The notes under the pieces were generated by a model. It saw only the letters and a list, made by a program, of their open reading frames with translations. It did not search any database and was not told the DNA's origin. Source: Eubacterium maltosivorans (GTDB lineage: Bacteria; Bacillota; Clostridia; Eubacteriales; Eubacteriaceae). Taken from it: a stretch of 64,000 nt of DNA. A program made the position numbers and the translations under genes. Within the stretch, counting starts at the first letter, position 1. The number at the start of each line of letters is the position of its first letter. Below are positions 34,238 to 43,182 of the stretch, in pieces. Where the stretch lies: assembly GCF_002441855.2 (NCBI RefSeq), contig NZ_CP029487.1, forward strand, positions 806,001 to 870,000, written 5' to 3'.

Positions 34238-35089
34238 TTACTGTTCAAGCGCAACCTTGATACCGCCTTCTTTCTCAACAATGGCCTGTCCTTCATCGGT
34301 CATCAAGAAATCTAAGAAAGCTTTTGTCTGATTGTTCAGGCTGTCTGTCTTGTAAACTGCCAGGAACGGTCTGGATACCGGATAGCTTTTATTTACGACA
34401 TTATCGACGGTTGCTTCAACATTGTCAACATTTACTTTTTTAACGGTGTTGTCCACAAAGGTTAAGGATACATAGCCAATAGCATTTTCATTTCCAGCGA
34501 CTGTAGACTGTACATTACCGTTGCCTTCTTTGATGGTGGCGTCTGGTTTTAGTTTATCCTCAAATTTCAGCAGCTCTTCGACGGCTGAACGGGTGCCGGA
34601 GCCATCTTCTCTGGATACGACGACGATGGGCGCATCGTTACCGCCGACCTGGCTCCAGTTTGTGATTTCACCAGTATAAATCTTTGTCAAGTCCGCTGAG
34701 CTGAGGTTGGTAACCGGATTGGATGGATGTGTGATCATGGCAATGCCGTCATAGGCAAAAACAAGCTCCGTCAAGCCAGATTTCTCTTCATCCTTTAATT
34801 CTCTTGAAGCACAGCCAAAAGCGTAGGTGCCTTCCGTTGCTCCCTTAATACCGTCAGATGAGCCGGTACCGCTGTATGTAAATTTGACATCCGGATTCTG
34901 AGCTGCAAACTCATCGCCCGCCGCTTCGATGATCTTCTGGACTGAGGTGGAGCCTCCGCCGTTGATTTCACCGGAAATGGCCGCTGAGGAGCTGCCCGTA
35001 CTGTCTCCTCCGCCGCTGCATCCTGCAAATGCAAATGTTCCGACAACCAAGGCCATGGACAGACCTGCTAAACGTTTCTTTAATCCCAT
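34238..35089 (-). CDS. pstS: Phosphate-binding lipoprotein of PstS type, unlinked to pstCAB
   Basis: The 283-residue protein has a lipoprotein signal (VVGTFAFAGC) and the PstS fold. The phosphate-binding loops are GGGSTSVQKI, YSGTGSSDGI and the SREDGSGTR segment. It captures phosphate outside the membrane for the Pst ABC importer. No pstC, pstA, pstB or phoU gene is adjacent, and terminators flank it, so it is a lone copy. It may be an extra binding protein or the surviving part of a moved operon. Confidence 0.9.
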   Translation of the reverse strand: MGLKKRLAGLSMALVVGTFAFAGCSGGGDSTGSSSAAISGEINGGGSTSVQKIIEAAGDEFAAQNPDVKFTYSGTGSSDGIKGATEGTYAFGCASRELKDEEKSGLTELVFAYDGIAMITHPSNPVTNLSSADLTKIYTGEITNWSQVGGNDAPIVVVSREDGSGTRSAVEELLKFEDKLKPDATIKEGNGNVQSTVAGNENAIGYVSLTFVDNTVKKVNVDNVEATVDNVVNKSYPVSRPFLAVYKTDSLNNQTKAFLDFLMTDEGQAIVEKEGGIKVALEQ

Positions 35090-35454
35090 TTAATTTCTTC
35101 TCCTTTGATATTTAATTTCTTAAGTTGTGCTTAACTACGAGATTAATCATACCAGAGAAAAACACCTCTTTGGTTTTGAATCGGTAAAGAAAAGGTTAAA
35201 GCTCTGTTAAATCAGACTAAAGTACCTCAGACGAAAATATCCCCGGCTTGGGGGAGCCGGGGATATCAACAATAAAAGGTATAAGGAAAATTTTGGGGAG
35301 ATGTAAGTAAGAGGTATGCATTAATAATATACCCTGATTTTAGTTTTTAAACTGCTGGAATACGCGATTTGTTTTTTTGAACACATGAATTCTAATTTTT
35401 TAACCCTTGAGTAAACTGGAATTTATCTTTTTGATTTTATAAACATAATTTGCT
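35090..35454. other. Intergenic region upstream of pstS with a long hairpin
   Basis: No ORF is supported here. A perfect 12-bp hairpin lies at 35237-35266 (arms AGCCGGGGATAT and its complement, six-base loop). It has only a short TTTT on the minus side, so it is a weak terminator for the hydrolase gene to its right. The remainder is AT-rich and should contain the pstS promoter. I do not see a clear Pho-box repeat. Confidence 0.5.
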
Positions 35455-36081
35455 CTATTTATTTTCGTTATAATATTCATTTAATATATTTGCTAGAATT
35501 ATAGGATTTTCTTCATTCACAACATGTCCAGTATTACTAATTATTTTTAATTTAGCATTTTGAATATTTTCAGATAAATAATATGCAGATTTAATGTTAG
35601 CACTATCTTTTTTCCCACAAATCACAAGAGTAGGACATTTTATACTTTTTACATTTTTACTGAAATCTAAATCTTTCATAGAGTTCCCCAAAATAAAAGT
35701 GTCTTTTTTATTAAATGCCATATTCTCAAATATTGATTTTGGCAAAAATCTAAAAACTATATTTTGAATACTAAACATTACTTTAGGAATTTTATGTGGA
35801 GTACCAATTAAAACTAAAGATTTTACTTTATGTGGGAAATCTAAAGTATAATTTAATGCTAATATACCACCTAACGAAATACCACATAAGTTTATTTGTC
35901 CATCATTATTATTACAATATTCTGTGAATAAAGAATATAAATTTTGATAACTCGCTTTTGTTCCGTTAAGAATAGAAAATAAATTCGGACACAAAATATC
36001 TTTTTTGTTTTCCATATATGAAATTGTTTCATCCCAGCTTGTTGATTTATGTCCCGAACCGTGTATAAAAATCTTTTTCAT
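35455..36081 (-). CDS. Alpha/beta hydrolase
   Basis: The 208-residue protein has the alpha/beta-hydrolase landmarks: oxyanion HGSGHKSTSWD, nucleophile elbow CGISLGG with the catalytic Ser, acid segment CGKKDSANI and the late His in NTGHVVNEENP. The substrate is unknown. The ATG at 36081 has GAGGAA seven bases upstream. Base composition is much more AT-rich than the neighbours (Lys/Asn/Ile-rich protein), which suggests recent acquisition. It is a single gene in a 1-kb AT-rich patch. Confidence 0.85.
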   Translation of the reverse strand: MKKIFIHGSGHKSTSWDETISYMENKKDILCPNLFSILNGTKASYQNLYSLFTEYCNNNDGQINLCGISLGGILALNYTLDFPHKVKSLVLIGTPHKIPKVMFSIQNIVFRFLPKSIFENMAFNKKDTFILGNSMKDLDFSKNVKSIKCPTLVICGKKDSANIKSAYYLSENIQNAKLKIISNTGHVVNEENPIILANILNEYYNENK

Positions 36082-36335
36082 TAACATCTTCCTCACAAAT
36101 TCTAATTTATTACGATACCTTAATTATATCGTTTTCTCTCAAATACAACAACTTATTTGTTCACGCTTGATAAACAGCCTGATAAAATCCAGTAAAACTA
36201 AAAACCAGACCATAGAAATCATGCGCGCCATGAGCCTTTATATTGACTTTTGTTGCATATACACTGTTTATTCGTAAAGAAATCGGATATGCTTTATATA
36301 AGCTATTAAGTAGAAATTAAATACGGAGGGGTTTT

Positions 36336-37193
36336 ATGACAATACCAGAAATCATGAAGAATCGGATGAGTTTTTCTTTTGAGGTTTTTCCGCCAAAGGA
36401 GGAACAGCCGCTTGAGCCGCTGCTTGACACACTTGATCATCTCTACGCGTTCAAGCCGGATTTTATCAGCTGTACCTATGGCGCCGGCGGAACCAATGCG
36501 GGCAGAAATGTGGAAATTTGCAAGGCCATTAAGGACAGTGGCGCAACGATCCCCATCACCCATTTTACCTGTATTGGGAATTCCAAAGATAAAATCCGTG
36601 ATGAACTCAGAAACTACCTGTCACTGGGCGTAGATCATATTCTGGCGCTGCGGGGCGACTTTCCAAAGGGCAGTGCTTCGACGGGCGGAGATTTTGATTA
36701 TGCCAACGAGCTGATCGCTTTTATAAAAGAAGCGTTTCCAGAGTTCAGCATTGCCATGGCTGGGGACCCGGAAAAGCATTTTGAGGCCAGCAGCTTTGAC
36801 GAGGATATTGCCCATCTGCGCATAAAGCAGGATGCCGGCGCTGATTTTATTATGACACAGCTCTGCCACGATGTTGCCCACTATGAATGGTGGGTCGAAA
36901 AAATCCGGAAAGCGCATATCACATTGCCGATTGATGTGGGTATTATGCCCGTTCTGGCTAAAGACCCGACCATCCGCATGGCGGTATCCAACGGCAGCTC
37001 CATTCCAAGAGACCTGGCTGAAATTATTGCACGCTATGGCGATAATCCAAAAGATTTTAAAAAGGCCGGCGTGGAGTATACCGTCAAACAGATCCACCGC
37101 TTTATAAGCGCCGGAATCGACGGGCTGCACATCTACTCCCTTAACAAATGGGCGGACATTTCCGAGATTGTCCGTGCTGCCGGTATCCGTTGA
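36336..37193 (+). CDS. metF: 5,10-methylenetetrahydrofolate reductase
   Basis: The 285-residue enzyme reduces methylene-H4folate to methyl-H4folate, a step of methionine synthesis and, in acetogens, of the methyl branch of the Wood-Ljungdahl pathway. FAD- and folate-site motifs are FSFEVFPPKEEQ, SCTYGAGGT, LALRGDFPKG and AGDPEKHFEA. In several acetogens metF is linked to metV and an RnfC-like gene, which are not here, so this copy is more likely tied to methionine synthesis; that is inference. GGAGGGG precedes the ATG. The next gene is a molbindin. Confidence 0.94.
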   Translation: MTIPEIMKNRMSFSFEVFPPKEEQPLEPLLDTLDHLYAFKPDFISCTYGAGGTNAGRNVEICKAIKDSGATIPITHFTCIGNSKDKIRDELRNYLSLGVDHILALRGDFPKGSASTGGDFDYANELIAFIKEAFPEFSIAMAGDPEKHFEASSFDEDIAHLRIKQDAGADFIMTQLCHDVAHYEWWVEKIRKAHITLPIDVGIMPVLAKDPTIRMAVSNGSSIPRDLAEIIARYGDNPKDFKKAGVEYTVKQIHRFISAGIDGLHIYSLNKWADISEIVRAAGIR

Positions 37194-37296
37194 CCGATAT
37201 GATAAAAAGACAGGGCTCCGCCTTTATTTAAAGTTATTCTTAAGCTGTATTCATTATGATAATGAGAAAATATACCATAGAAAGAAGGCATTTTTG

Positions 37297-37509
37297 ATGA
37301 AATTAAGTGCTCGCAACCAATTGGCCGGAAAGGTCGTCTCGATTAAAGAAGGCGTCGTAAACGGCATTGTTGTTTTAGACATCGGCGGTGGAAACCAGAT
37401 TTCCTCCACCATCTCCATGGATTCTATCAGAGAGCTGGGCTTGCAGGTAGGTTCGGACGCCTATGCGGTGATCAAAGCGACCTCTGTCATGATCGGCATT
37501 GATGACTAA
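37297..37509 (+). CDS. Molbindin (Mop/TOBE-domain protein)
   Basis: The 70-residue protein is a single TOBE/Mop domain: KLSARNQLAGKVVSIKEGVVNG is the typical opening and AYAVIKATSVMIGIDD the typical end. Mop proteins form hexamers that store molybdate or tungstate, or act as oxyanion sensors. The ATG at 37297 is the family start; the longer frame from 37168 overlaps metF. Several genes in this window touch Mo/W biology (the MobB-like protein and SUOX-like mini-domains), though they are not linked to this gene. Confidence 0.93.
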   Translation: MKLSARNQLAGKVVSIKEGVVNGIVVLDIGGGNQISSTISMDSIRELGLQVGSDAYAVIKATSVMIGIDD

Positions 37510-37514
37510 CACTA

Positions 37515-37557
37515 AAAAACCAGGACACCTCATTTAAAGCGTCCTGGTTTTTTTAAA
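37515..37557. terminator. Bidirectional terminator
   Basis: AAAACCAGGAC pairs with GTCCTGGTTTT around a 14-base loop, with T-runs on both strands, between convergent genes. Confidence 0.85.
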
Positions 37558-38206
37558 GCTGCGCTTTATATGCTTCCAGCAGCGCCGCGTATTCTCTGTA
37601 GGGCACCCTATACTTCTTGGAGCAGCCACAGCCAAGCCCCACGCAGTATGGTTCCAGATGCACCTCTATCCAGTCGTCCAGGTCCAGATTACCATCGAAC
37701 TGGGACCATATTTTCGACTCGATCTTTTCTCTGTTTGAATCAAAGGGATAACGAACCCCTACAAAGCGCGGACTGTAGGATAGCTCGATAATATCATCGT
37801 CCCGCACATTTTTATCATTTTCATCCCTCCGCTTTTCGGCCTCTGCCTGAAGGCGTTCAATTTCCTGATCCAGCTTTCCAAGCATTTCCAGATAAGCTGC
37901 CTGCACGCTTTCGGGGATACCCACATAGAGGGCTTGTCCCTTTTTATTTTCAATGCCGAACTGCTCTTCCATCCACTTGGCCATACCAAACTTAAAGCAT
38001 AGCGCTGGACCTTCCTTTTTATTGGTTTCGGCATAGCAGCTGATAAAAGCCGGATTTTTCAGGGCCTCGCCGTTTACCATGACCTGTTCACATTTATAAC
38101 CGCGCAAAGTCGTTTTCTTGGCGGCGTCCTCATCGGTTAAAGGGGCTGTGCGGAGTTCAAACACGGCATTTTTACCACCCAGCTCTGTTTCAAATCTAAA
38201 TTCCAT
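37553..38206 (-). CDS. Hypothetical protein with coiled coil and C-terminal Cys cluster
   Basis: I do not recognise this 217-residue protein. It has a beta-rich N-terminal half and a charged coiled coil at about 113-133 (LGKLDQEIERLQAEAEKRRD). Its C-terminal region contains PYCVGLGCGCSKKYRVPYREY, which may bind a metal. It has no signal or membrane helix. The ATG at 38206 has GAGGTGG ahead; a GTG at 38215 is an alternative. It is a single gene, ending in a shared terminator. Confidence 0.6.
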   Translation of the reverse strand: MEFRFETELGGKNAVFELRTAPLTDEDAAKKTTLRGYKCEQVMVNGEALKNPAFISCYAETNKKEGPALCFKFGMAKWMEEQFGIENKKGQALYVGIPESVQAAYLEMLGKLDQEIERLQAEAEKRRDENDKNVRDDDIIELSYSPRFVGVRYPFDSNREKIESKIWSQFDGNLDLDDWIEVHLEPYCVGLGCGCSKKYRVPYREYAALLEAYKAQL

Positions 38207-38344
38207 CCATTCCACCTCATTCTGTCAATTTTCCTCGTCTATTATACACCTTACACCCAAGAATTTCAGCAAAAATTCAATATAAAAAGTGGTTTATAAA
38301 ACTGTTTTATCTGAATTTAAAGGAGTGAATAATGCCCATATACA

Positions 38345-38380
38345 AAAAGACAGAGGATATAAAAAATCCTCTGTCTTTTT
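38345..38380 (-). terminator. Terminator after the Cys-rich 82-residue gene
   Basis: A perfect 15-bp stem (AAAAAGACAGAGGAT with its complement) encloses a six-base loop and has T-runs at both ends. Confidence 0.85.
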
Positions 38381-38390
38381 CAGCGGCGGC

Positions 38391-38639
38391 CTAAGCCTGC
38401 TGCCTTCTTTTAACATCCTCTAAAAAAGCTTCTAGGCTTCTGTCATGGAGCTTTTCTCCTTCTTCGGAAAACAGGCAGCCTGGTATCTGCCCCCGTCCCC
38501 GATGCTTGGCGATACATTCACAGCAGTAGCCATGCTGTTTACAGCCAAATTCAGTACAGGTACAGCCCTGCTCATTTTTATCCCTCCGGCAGATCCGCTC
38601 TTCAACAGTTTCGGGTGTTTGACATGTGTTGCAGCTCAT
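38391..38639 (-). CDS. Small Cys-rich protein (DUF6485-like)
   Basis: The 82-residue protein carries CNTC at the start, then CRRD, CTCTEFGCKQHGYCCECIAKHRG, and a later PGCLFSEE...DRSLEAF tail. Ten cysteines in this order match a small family of anaerobic Firmicutes that I associate with DUF6485 (from memory). Zinc or Fe-S binding is likely; the function is unknown. The ATG at 38639 has AGGAGG nine bases upstream. Confidence 0.75.
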   Translation of the reverse strand: MSCNTCQTPETVEERICRRDKNEQGCTCTEFGCKQHGYCCECIAKHRGRGQIPGCLFSEEGEKLHDRSLEAFLEDVKRRQQA

Positions 38640-38813
38640 GATGATACTCCTCCTGATTTGTTTTTCAGGATTATTATAACACAGTGCCCGACGCTTTGAA
38701 AACTTTCCTTCTTTTTCTCCCACAATATCCCATCTTAACTATAGGCTTTTGCCTGATTTTATGATATTATTTTAGGAAGTATAAAAATCAAGAATCACAA
38801 CAGGAGAGAATAG

Positions 38814-40484
38814 ATGGAGACAAACGAAAAAACCAATTTTATTATCAACGCCATTGATGAGGATAACAAAAACCATGTGTATACCAACGAGCGTGTGCAT
38901 ACGCGTTTTCCGCCCGAACCCAATGGCTATTTACATATCGGCCACGCCAAGGCCTCTTTGCTGAACTACCGCGTTGCCAAAAAGTACAACGGAAAGTTCA
39001 ACCTGCGTTTTGACGATACCAACCCGGTCAAGGAAGACATTGAGTACGTCAACTCGATCAAGGAGGATTTATCCTGGCTGGGCATTGACTGGGAGGACCG
39101 CCTCTACTTTGCATCCAGCTATTTTTCCAAAATGGCGGATTACGCGGTGGAGCTCATTAAAAAGGGGCTGGCCTTTGTGGACGACCTGAATGCCGACCAG
39201 ATCCGTGAGTACCGGGGCACCCTCAAGGAGCCTGGCAAAGAGAGCCCTTACCGCAACCGCTCTGTATCCGAAAACCTCGAGCTTTTTGAAAAAATGAAGG
39301 CCGGCGAATTTGAAGAGGGCGTCAAGGTGCTCCGCGCTAAAATCGACATGGGCAGCCCGAATATGAACATGCGGGACCCGGTCATTTACCGCATCCTGCA
39401 CACCAAGCACCCCAACACCGATGAGGACTGGTACATCTACCCCATGTACGACTTTGCCCATCCGGTGGAGGACGCCATCGAGGGCATCACCCATTCCCTG
39501 TGCACCCTGGAGTTTGAAGACCACCGTCCTTTCTACGACTGGGTTCTGGCCAACCTGGACGATTTTAAGGCTGAGCACCCCCGCCAGATCGAGTTCGCCA
39601 AGCTGAACCTGTCCGGCACCATCATGGGCAAGCGCTACCTGAAAAGGCTGGTGGACGAGGGCATCGTGGACGGCTGGGACGACCCGAGGCTGGCGACCAT
39701 CTCCGGTATGCGCCGCCGTGGCTACACCCCGGAGGCCATCCAGGCCTTCTGTGAGGAAATCGGTGTGGCCAAGGCCAACTCCACTGTGGACATCGCCATG
39801 CTGGAGCATTTTATTCGCGACGACCTGAAGCTGAAGGCGCCGCGTGTCAACGCTGTGCTCGACCCTCTCAAGGTCACCATTACCAATTATCCCGAGGATC
39901 AGATCGAATGGCTTGAAATTGAAACCAACCTGGATGTACCGGAAATGGGTATGCACAAAATGCCCTTTGGCCGTGAAATCTATGTCGAAAAATCCGACTT
40001 TATGGAGGTTCCGGTCAAGAAATACTTCCGCCTCTTCCCGGGCAACGAGGTCCGCCTGAGAGGCGCATACTTCATTACCTGCAATGAGGTGGTTAAGGAT
40101 GCAGACGGCGAGGTCATCGAGCTGAAATGCACCTATGACCCGGAGACAAAATCCGGCTCTGGTTTTACAGGCCGCAAGGTCAAGGGAACCATCCACTGGG
40201 TATCTGCCGCCGAAGGGAAACAGGTCGAAGTCCACATGCTGAACCCGCTGCTCAAGGACGAAGAAGGCTTTGACGCCGACACCTTCCTCGATAAGATCAA
40301 CCCGGATTCGCTGCAGAAGATCACCGCCTGGGTCGAACCGCGTGTAATGGAGGCCGCCCCTTACGATAAATTCCAGTTTGTCCGCCAGGGTTATTTCTCC
40401 GTGGATCCCAAATATTCAACCGCGGAAAATCCGGTCTTTAACCAGGTGGTGCCGCTCAAGAGTTCCTGGCGTCCCGGCAAATAG
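38814..40484 (+). CDS. glnS: Glutaminyl-tRNA synthetase
   Basis: This class-I synthetase joins glutamine to tRNA-Gln. The HIGH motif is in [14 protein letters not shown], the RFDDTNP segment binds the amino acid and tRNA end, and the KMSKS equivalent is [10 protein letters not shown]. The C-terminal beta-barrel domains for anticodon reading follow from about residue 340. The length (556 residues) is full. Having GlnRS means this organism can charge tRNA-Gln directly and need not rely on the GatCAB route alone. No T-box leader is seen in the 90 bases upstream. AGGAGAG precedes the ATG. Confidence 0.97.
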   Translation: METNEKTNFIINAIDEDNKNHVYTNERVHTRFPPEPNGYLHIGHAKASLLNYRVAKKYNGKFNLRFDDTNPVKEDIEYVNSIKEDLSWLGIDWEDRLYFASSYFSKMADYAVELIKKGLAFVDDLNADQIREYRGTLKEPGKESPYRNRSVSENLELFEKMKAGEFEEGVKVLRAKIDMGSPNMNMRDPVIYRILHTKHPNTDEDWYIYPMYDFAHPVEDAIEGITHSLCTLEFEDHRPFYDWVLANLDDFKAEHPRQIEFAKLNLSGTIMGKRYLKRLVDEGIVDGWDDPRLATISGMRRRGYTPEAIQAFCEEIGVAKANSTVDIAMLEHFIRDDLKLKAPRVNAVLDPLKVTITNYPEDQIEWLEIETNLDVPEMGMHKMPFGREIYVEKSDFMEVPVKKYFRLFPGNEVRLRGAYFITCNEVVKDADGEVIELKCTYDPETKSGSGFTGRKVKGTIHWVSAAEGKQVEVHMLNPLLKDEEGFDADTFLDKINPDSLQKITAWVEPRVMEAAPYDKFQFVRQGYFSVDPKYSTAENPVFNQVVPLKSSWRPGK

Positions 40485-40512
40485 AGCATAAAACATCGAG
40501 GAGTAAATAAAT

Positions 40513-41814
40513 ATGATTTGGTCACTGAAAGAAACCCTGCCCCGTGAAGAAATCCGTGAAATTCAATTCAAACGTCTGAAAAAAACACTTAAGCACGTGT
40601 ACAAAAATGTGCCCTACTACCGAAACCTGTTTAAGGCCAATAAAATCAAGCCTGAGGATATCCGCTCTCTGGAGGATCTGCGTTTCCTCCCCTTCACCAC
40701 CAAGGAGGACCTGCGGATGAACTATCCCTTTGGCCTGTTCGCGGTGCCTAAGGAAAAAATCGTGCGCTACCACGCGTCCTCCGGTACCACCGGCAACCCC
40801 ACCGTGGTGGGCTACACCAGGAAGGATCTTGAAACTTGGGCCGAATGTATCGCCCGCCTGGTTACCATGGGCGGCGTGACAAAACGGGATACTGCCCATG
40901 TATCCTTTGGCTACGGCCTGTTCACCGGCGCTTTTGGCCTGCACCAGGGCCTTGAAAAGGTTGGGGCCGGGGTTGTGCCCATGTCCAGCGGCAATACCCA
41001 GAAGCAGATAAAAATCATGAAGGATTTTGGCGCCACCGTCCTCATCGGCACGCCATCCTACGCGCTGCGCCTGGCCGAGGTGGCCCAGGATATGGGCCTG
41101 GATCCGGCAGTGGATTTAAACCTGCGGGTCGGCTGTTTTGGCGGCGAGGGCTCCACCGAGGCCATGCGCGCCAAGATCAACGAGGCCTTTGGCCTGTTCG
41201 CCACTGAAAACTACGGGATGAGCGAGCTCATCGGGCCCGGTGTCTCCGGCGAGTGCCCTGCGCTCACCGGCATGCACATCAATGAGGATCATTTTATCGC
41301 GGAAATCATTGACCCGGTCACCCTGGAGGTACTGCCAGAGGGCGAAACCGGCGAGCTGGTCATCACCCCCATCACCAAGCAGGCTCTGCCGCTGATCCGT
41401 TACCGCACCAAGGATATCACCCATCTCGACTACACCACCTGTGCCTGTGGCCGCACCACGGCCCGCATGGCTAAAATCGAAGGCCGTACCGACGATATGC
41501 TCATCATCAGCGGCGTCAATGTCTTCCCGTCTCAGATTGAGGAAGTGCTGCTGAGCATTGACGGCATTGGCTCCAACTATCTGATTACCGTGAGCAAGAA
41601 GGGGTATCTGGATAAAATCGAGATTGATGTGGAGGTGGTCGACCACGACCTGCTGGATTCGGTGACCAAGCTGGAAGCGCTTTACACCGAAATCAAGACC
41701 AAGCTGCACACCATTCTGGGAATCCACCCAACCATCCACCTCGTTGAACCCAAGAGCTTAAAACGTTCCGAAGGAAAGGCCCAGCGTGTCCTTGACCTTC
41801 GGGGCGAAAAATAA
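40513..41814 (+). CDS. paaK: Phenylacetate--CoA ligase
   Basis: The 433-residue enzyme of the adenylate-forming superfamily activates phenylacetate or a related aryl acid with ATP and CoA. Motifs: the AMP-binding loop HASSGTTGNPTVVGYT, ENYGMSELIGPGV, and the hinge region LIRYRTKDIT...EGRTDDMLIISGVNVFPSQIE. In anaerobes it commonly accompanies indolepyruvate/aryl-pyruvate ferredoxin oxidoreductase for aromatic amino-acid breakdown; those genes are not in the window. It is 28 bases after glnS and is followed by an ACT-domain gene, a frequent pairing. Confidence 0.93.
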   Translation: MIWSLKETLPREEIREIQFKRLKKTLKHVYKNVPYYRNLFKANKIKPEDIRSLEDLRFLPFTTKEDLRMNYPFGLFAVPKEKIVRYHASSGTTGNPTVVGYTRKDLETWAECIARLVTMGGVTKRDTAHVSFGYGLFTGAFGLHQGLEKVGAGVVPMSSGNTQKQIKIMKDFGATVLIGTPSYALRLAEVAQDMGLDPAVDLNLRVGCFGGEGSTEAMRAKINEAFGLFATENYGMSELIGPGVSGECPALTGMHINEDHFIAEIIDPVTLEVLPEGETGELVITPITKQALPLIRYRTKDITHLDYTTCACGRTTARMAKIEGRTDDMLIISGVNVFPSQIEEVLLSIDGIGSNYLITVSKKGYLDKIEIDVEVVDHDLLDSVTKLEALYTEIKTKLHTILGIHPTIHLVEPKSLKRSEGKAQRVLDLRGEK

Positions 41815-41825
41815 GGAGACCCGAT

Positions 41826-42263
41826 ATGTTAATTAAACAATTATCCATTTTTATCGAAAACAAAAAAGGACACCTCGCCAGCATCACCAAGGTGATCTGT
41901 GACGCCGGAATTGATATCCGGGCCATCTCGGTTTTTGACAGCTCCGAGTTCGGCATTCTCCGTCTGGTTGTCAACGAGCCCTACAAAGCCGCCGAGCTTT
42001 TGAAGGAAGCCGGCCATGTGGCCAAAATGACCGATGTGCTGGCCGTTGAGCCTGAGGACCGTATCGGAGCCATGTACCGCATTTTTGACACCCTGTCCGA
42101 TAATGACATCAATGTGGAATACGTCTATTCCTTTGTCATGCGCAATCAGGGCGCCATGCCGCTGGTCATGATGAAAACCAGCGATCAGGAAAAAGCCCTT
42201 GAGGTGCTCAAAAGCTCTGGCGTCATCGTCCTGCCAAAGGAAGAGGTGTATCAGGTCGACTAA
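41826..42263 (+). CDS. ACT-domain protein paired with paaK
   Basis: The 145-residue protein consists of two ACT domains in tandem: residues 1-68 (IKQLSIFIENKKGHLASITKVICDAGIDIRA) and 70-140 (AMYRIFDTLSDNDINVEYVYSF). ACT domains bind amino acids and regulate partner enzymes. Genes of this type typically follow phenylacetate-CoA ligase genes, here 11 bases after, so it probably tunes the ligase in response to an aromatic amino acid. A terminator follows. Confidence 0.9.
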   Translation: MLIKQLSIFIENKKGHLASITKVICDAGIDIRAISVFDSSEFGILRLVVNEPYKAAELLKEAGHVAKMTDVLAVEPEDRIGAMYRIFDTLSDNDINVEYVYSFVMRNQGAMPLVMMKTSDQEKALEVLKSSGVIVLPKEEVYQVD

Positions 42264-42280
42264 AAACCTTTTTCAGACAA

Positions 42281-42316
42281 AAAAACACAGAGCCTCACCG
42301 CCCTGTGTTTTTTTTA
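42281..42316. terminator. Terminator after the ACT-domain gene
   Basis: AAAAACACAG pairs with CTGTGTTTTT around a 14-base loop, followed by T-rich sequence. It lies between convergent genes and may serve both. Confidence 0.8.
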
Positions 42317-42334
42317 TTCTATTCCTGAACAGGA

Positions 42335-42640
42335 TTACAGCAATTCCTCGGCCTTTTCAGGTGTAAAAATAAGCTGTTTATCCTCTGCCTTAGCGGTTCC
42401 CTCGAGGCGGTAGCCCTTGGGGCCGCCGTCCATGGTCGCTGCCAGCACCCAGGCTTTCGGGTTGCTCAGCAGGTTTTTCTGCGTCACTTCCATTTTGTAA
42501 ATCCCAAAGGTGATGGTCTCGTCGCCAACCTCCCCTTTACCTGCGATAATCGGATGCGGAAGATTGTTTTCCCCCACTGTATCAATCACTACAAACGCTG
42601 AACCTTCAATTACTTTTTTGATGTCTTCCTGGATTTTCAT
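42335..42640 (-). CDS. Pyridoxamine-5'-phosphate-oxidase-family flavoprotein
   Basis: The 101-residue protein has the split-barrel FMN-binding fold in short form: AFVVIDTVGENNLPHPIIAG is the typical second strand pair, and TFGIYKMEVTQKNLLSNPKAWV follows. These small proteins bind flavin and reduce unknown substrates; they are not B6 oxidases. The ATG at 42640 has AAGGAG seven bases upstream. It is divergent from an HxlR regulator gene, which probably controls it. Confidence 0.85.
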   Translation of the reverse strand: MKIQEDIKKVIEGSAFVVIDTVGENNLPHPIIAGKGEVGDETITFGIYKMEVTQKNLLSNPKAWVLAATMDGGPKGYRLEGTAKAEDKQLIFTPEKAEELL

Positions 42641-42693
42641 CACCATGCTCCTTTATTTTTATTGGTAGCAGTTTACTCCGGATTTGCTATCTG

Positions 42694-42732
42694 GTATAAT
42701 TATACTACCACAACGTAATGTAATCAATTACG
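42694..42732. promoter_or_regulatory. Candidate operators in the divergent PNPOx/HxlR region
   Basis: A perfect 12-bp palindrome (42694-42705, GTATAATTATAC) overlaps promoter-like sequence, and an inverted repeat CGTAA...TTACG spans 42714-42732. Both are in the 120-bp gap between divergent genes and are plausible HxlR targets. Confidence 0.5.
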
Positions 42733-42760
42733 CAGTTTATTATGAGTAGGTGAGAAAAAA

Positions 42761-43141
42761 ATGAGCACTCCTGAAACACTTAAAAAACAAACCTGTACCA
42801 GCCACTGCCCCTGCGGCACTTACTGCCCCTTATCGGCGGCCCTGAGCCTCATCGGCGGCAAGTGGAAAATCCCGATTATCTGCGCCCTGAAGCAGGACGG
42901 CCCCACACGCTACAACGAGCTGAAGCGAAAGATCACGGGCATTACCAACACCATGCTCGCCAGCTCTCTGAAGGAGCTGGAAAGCAATGGGCTGATCTGC
43001 CGCAGGCAGTATGATGAAATGCCGGTCCGGGTAGAATACAGTCTGGCCGGGCCGGCTGAGGACCTGATCCCGGTTCTGTCCCAATTTGCGCTGTGGGGAA
43101 AGCAGATGCACGATCAGGCCGCTCCCGCTGCACGCGAATAA
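42761..43141 (+). CDS. HxlR-family winged-helix regulator
   Basis: The 126-residue protein has the HxlR signature: C-P-L-x(n)-LIGGKWKIPIICAL in the first helix-strand, then RYNELKRKITGITNTMLASSLKELESNGLICR for the DNA-binding wing. The N-terminus is unusually Cys-rich (CTSHCPCGTYCPL), which could sense redox stress, disulfide-forming compounds or aldehydes as some HxlR proteins do. It is divergent from a flavoprotein gene that is its likely target. Confidence 0.92.
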   Translation: MSTPETLKKQTCTSHCPCGTYCPLSAALSLIGGKWKIPIICALKQDGPTRYNELKRKITGITNTMLASSLKELESNGLICRRQYDEMPVRVEYSLAGPAEDLIPVLSQFALWGKQMHDQAAPAARE

Positions 43142-43182
43142 TTCGTTTCATTCAGACAGCCGCAATGCGGAAATACAGGCAT

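Noticed and set aside
38724-38813. T-box leader ahead of glnS
   Set aside because: Only 90 bases are available and none of the T-box elements is present.
39604-39660. GlnRS signature IMGKR in place of MSKR as a defect
   Set aside because: The loop keeps the Lys-Arg pair and, as I recall, similar forms occur in clostridial GlnRS; the gene is otherwise complete.
39069-40235. 388-codon open frame antisense to glnS
   Set aside because: It is a shadow of the glnS codon pattern: low-complexity His/Gly/Val-rich product, no ribosome site, no domain. glnS is complete and certain.
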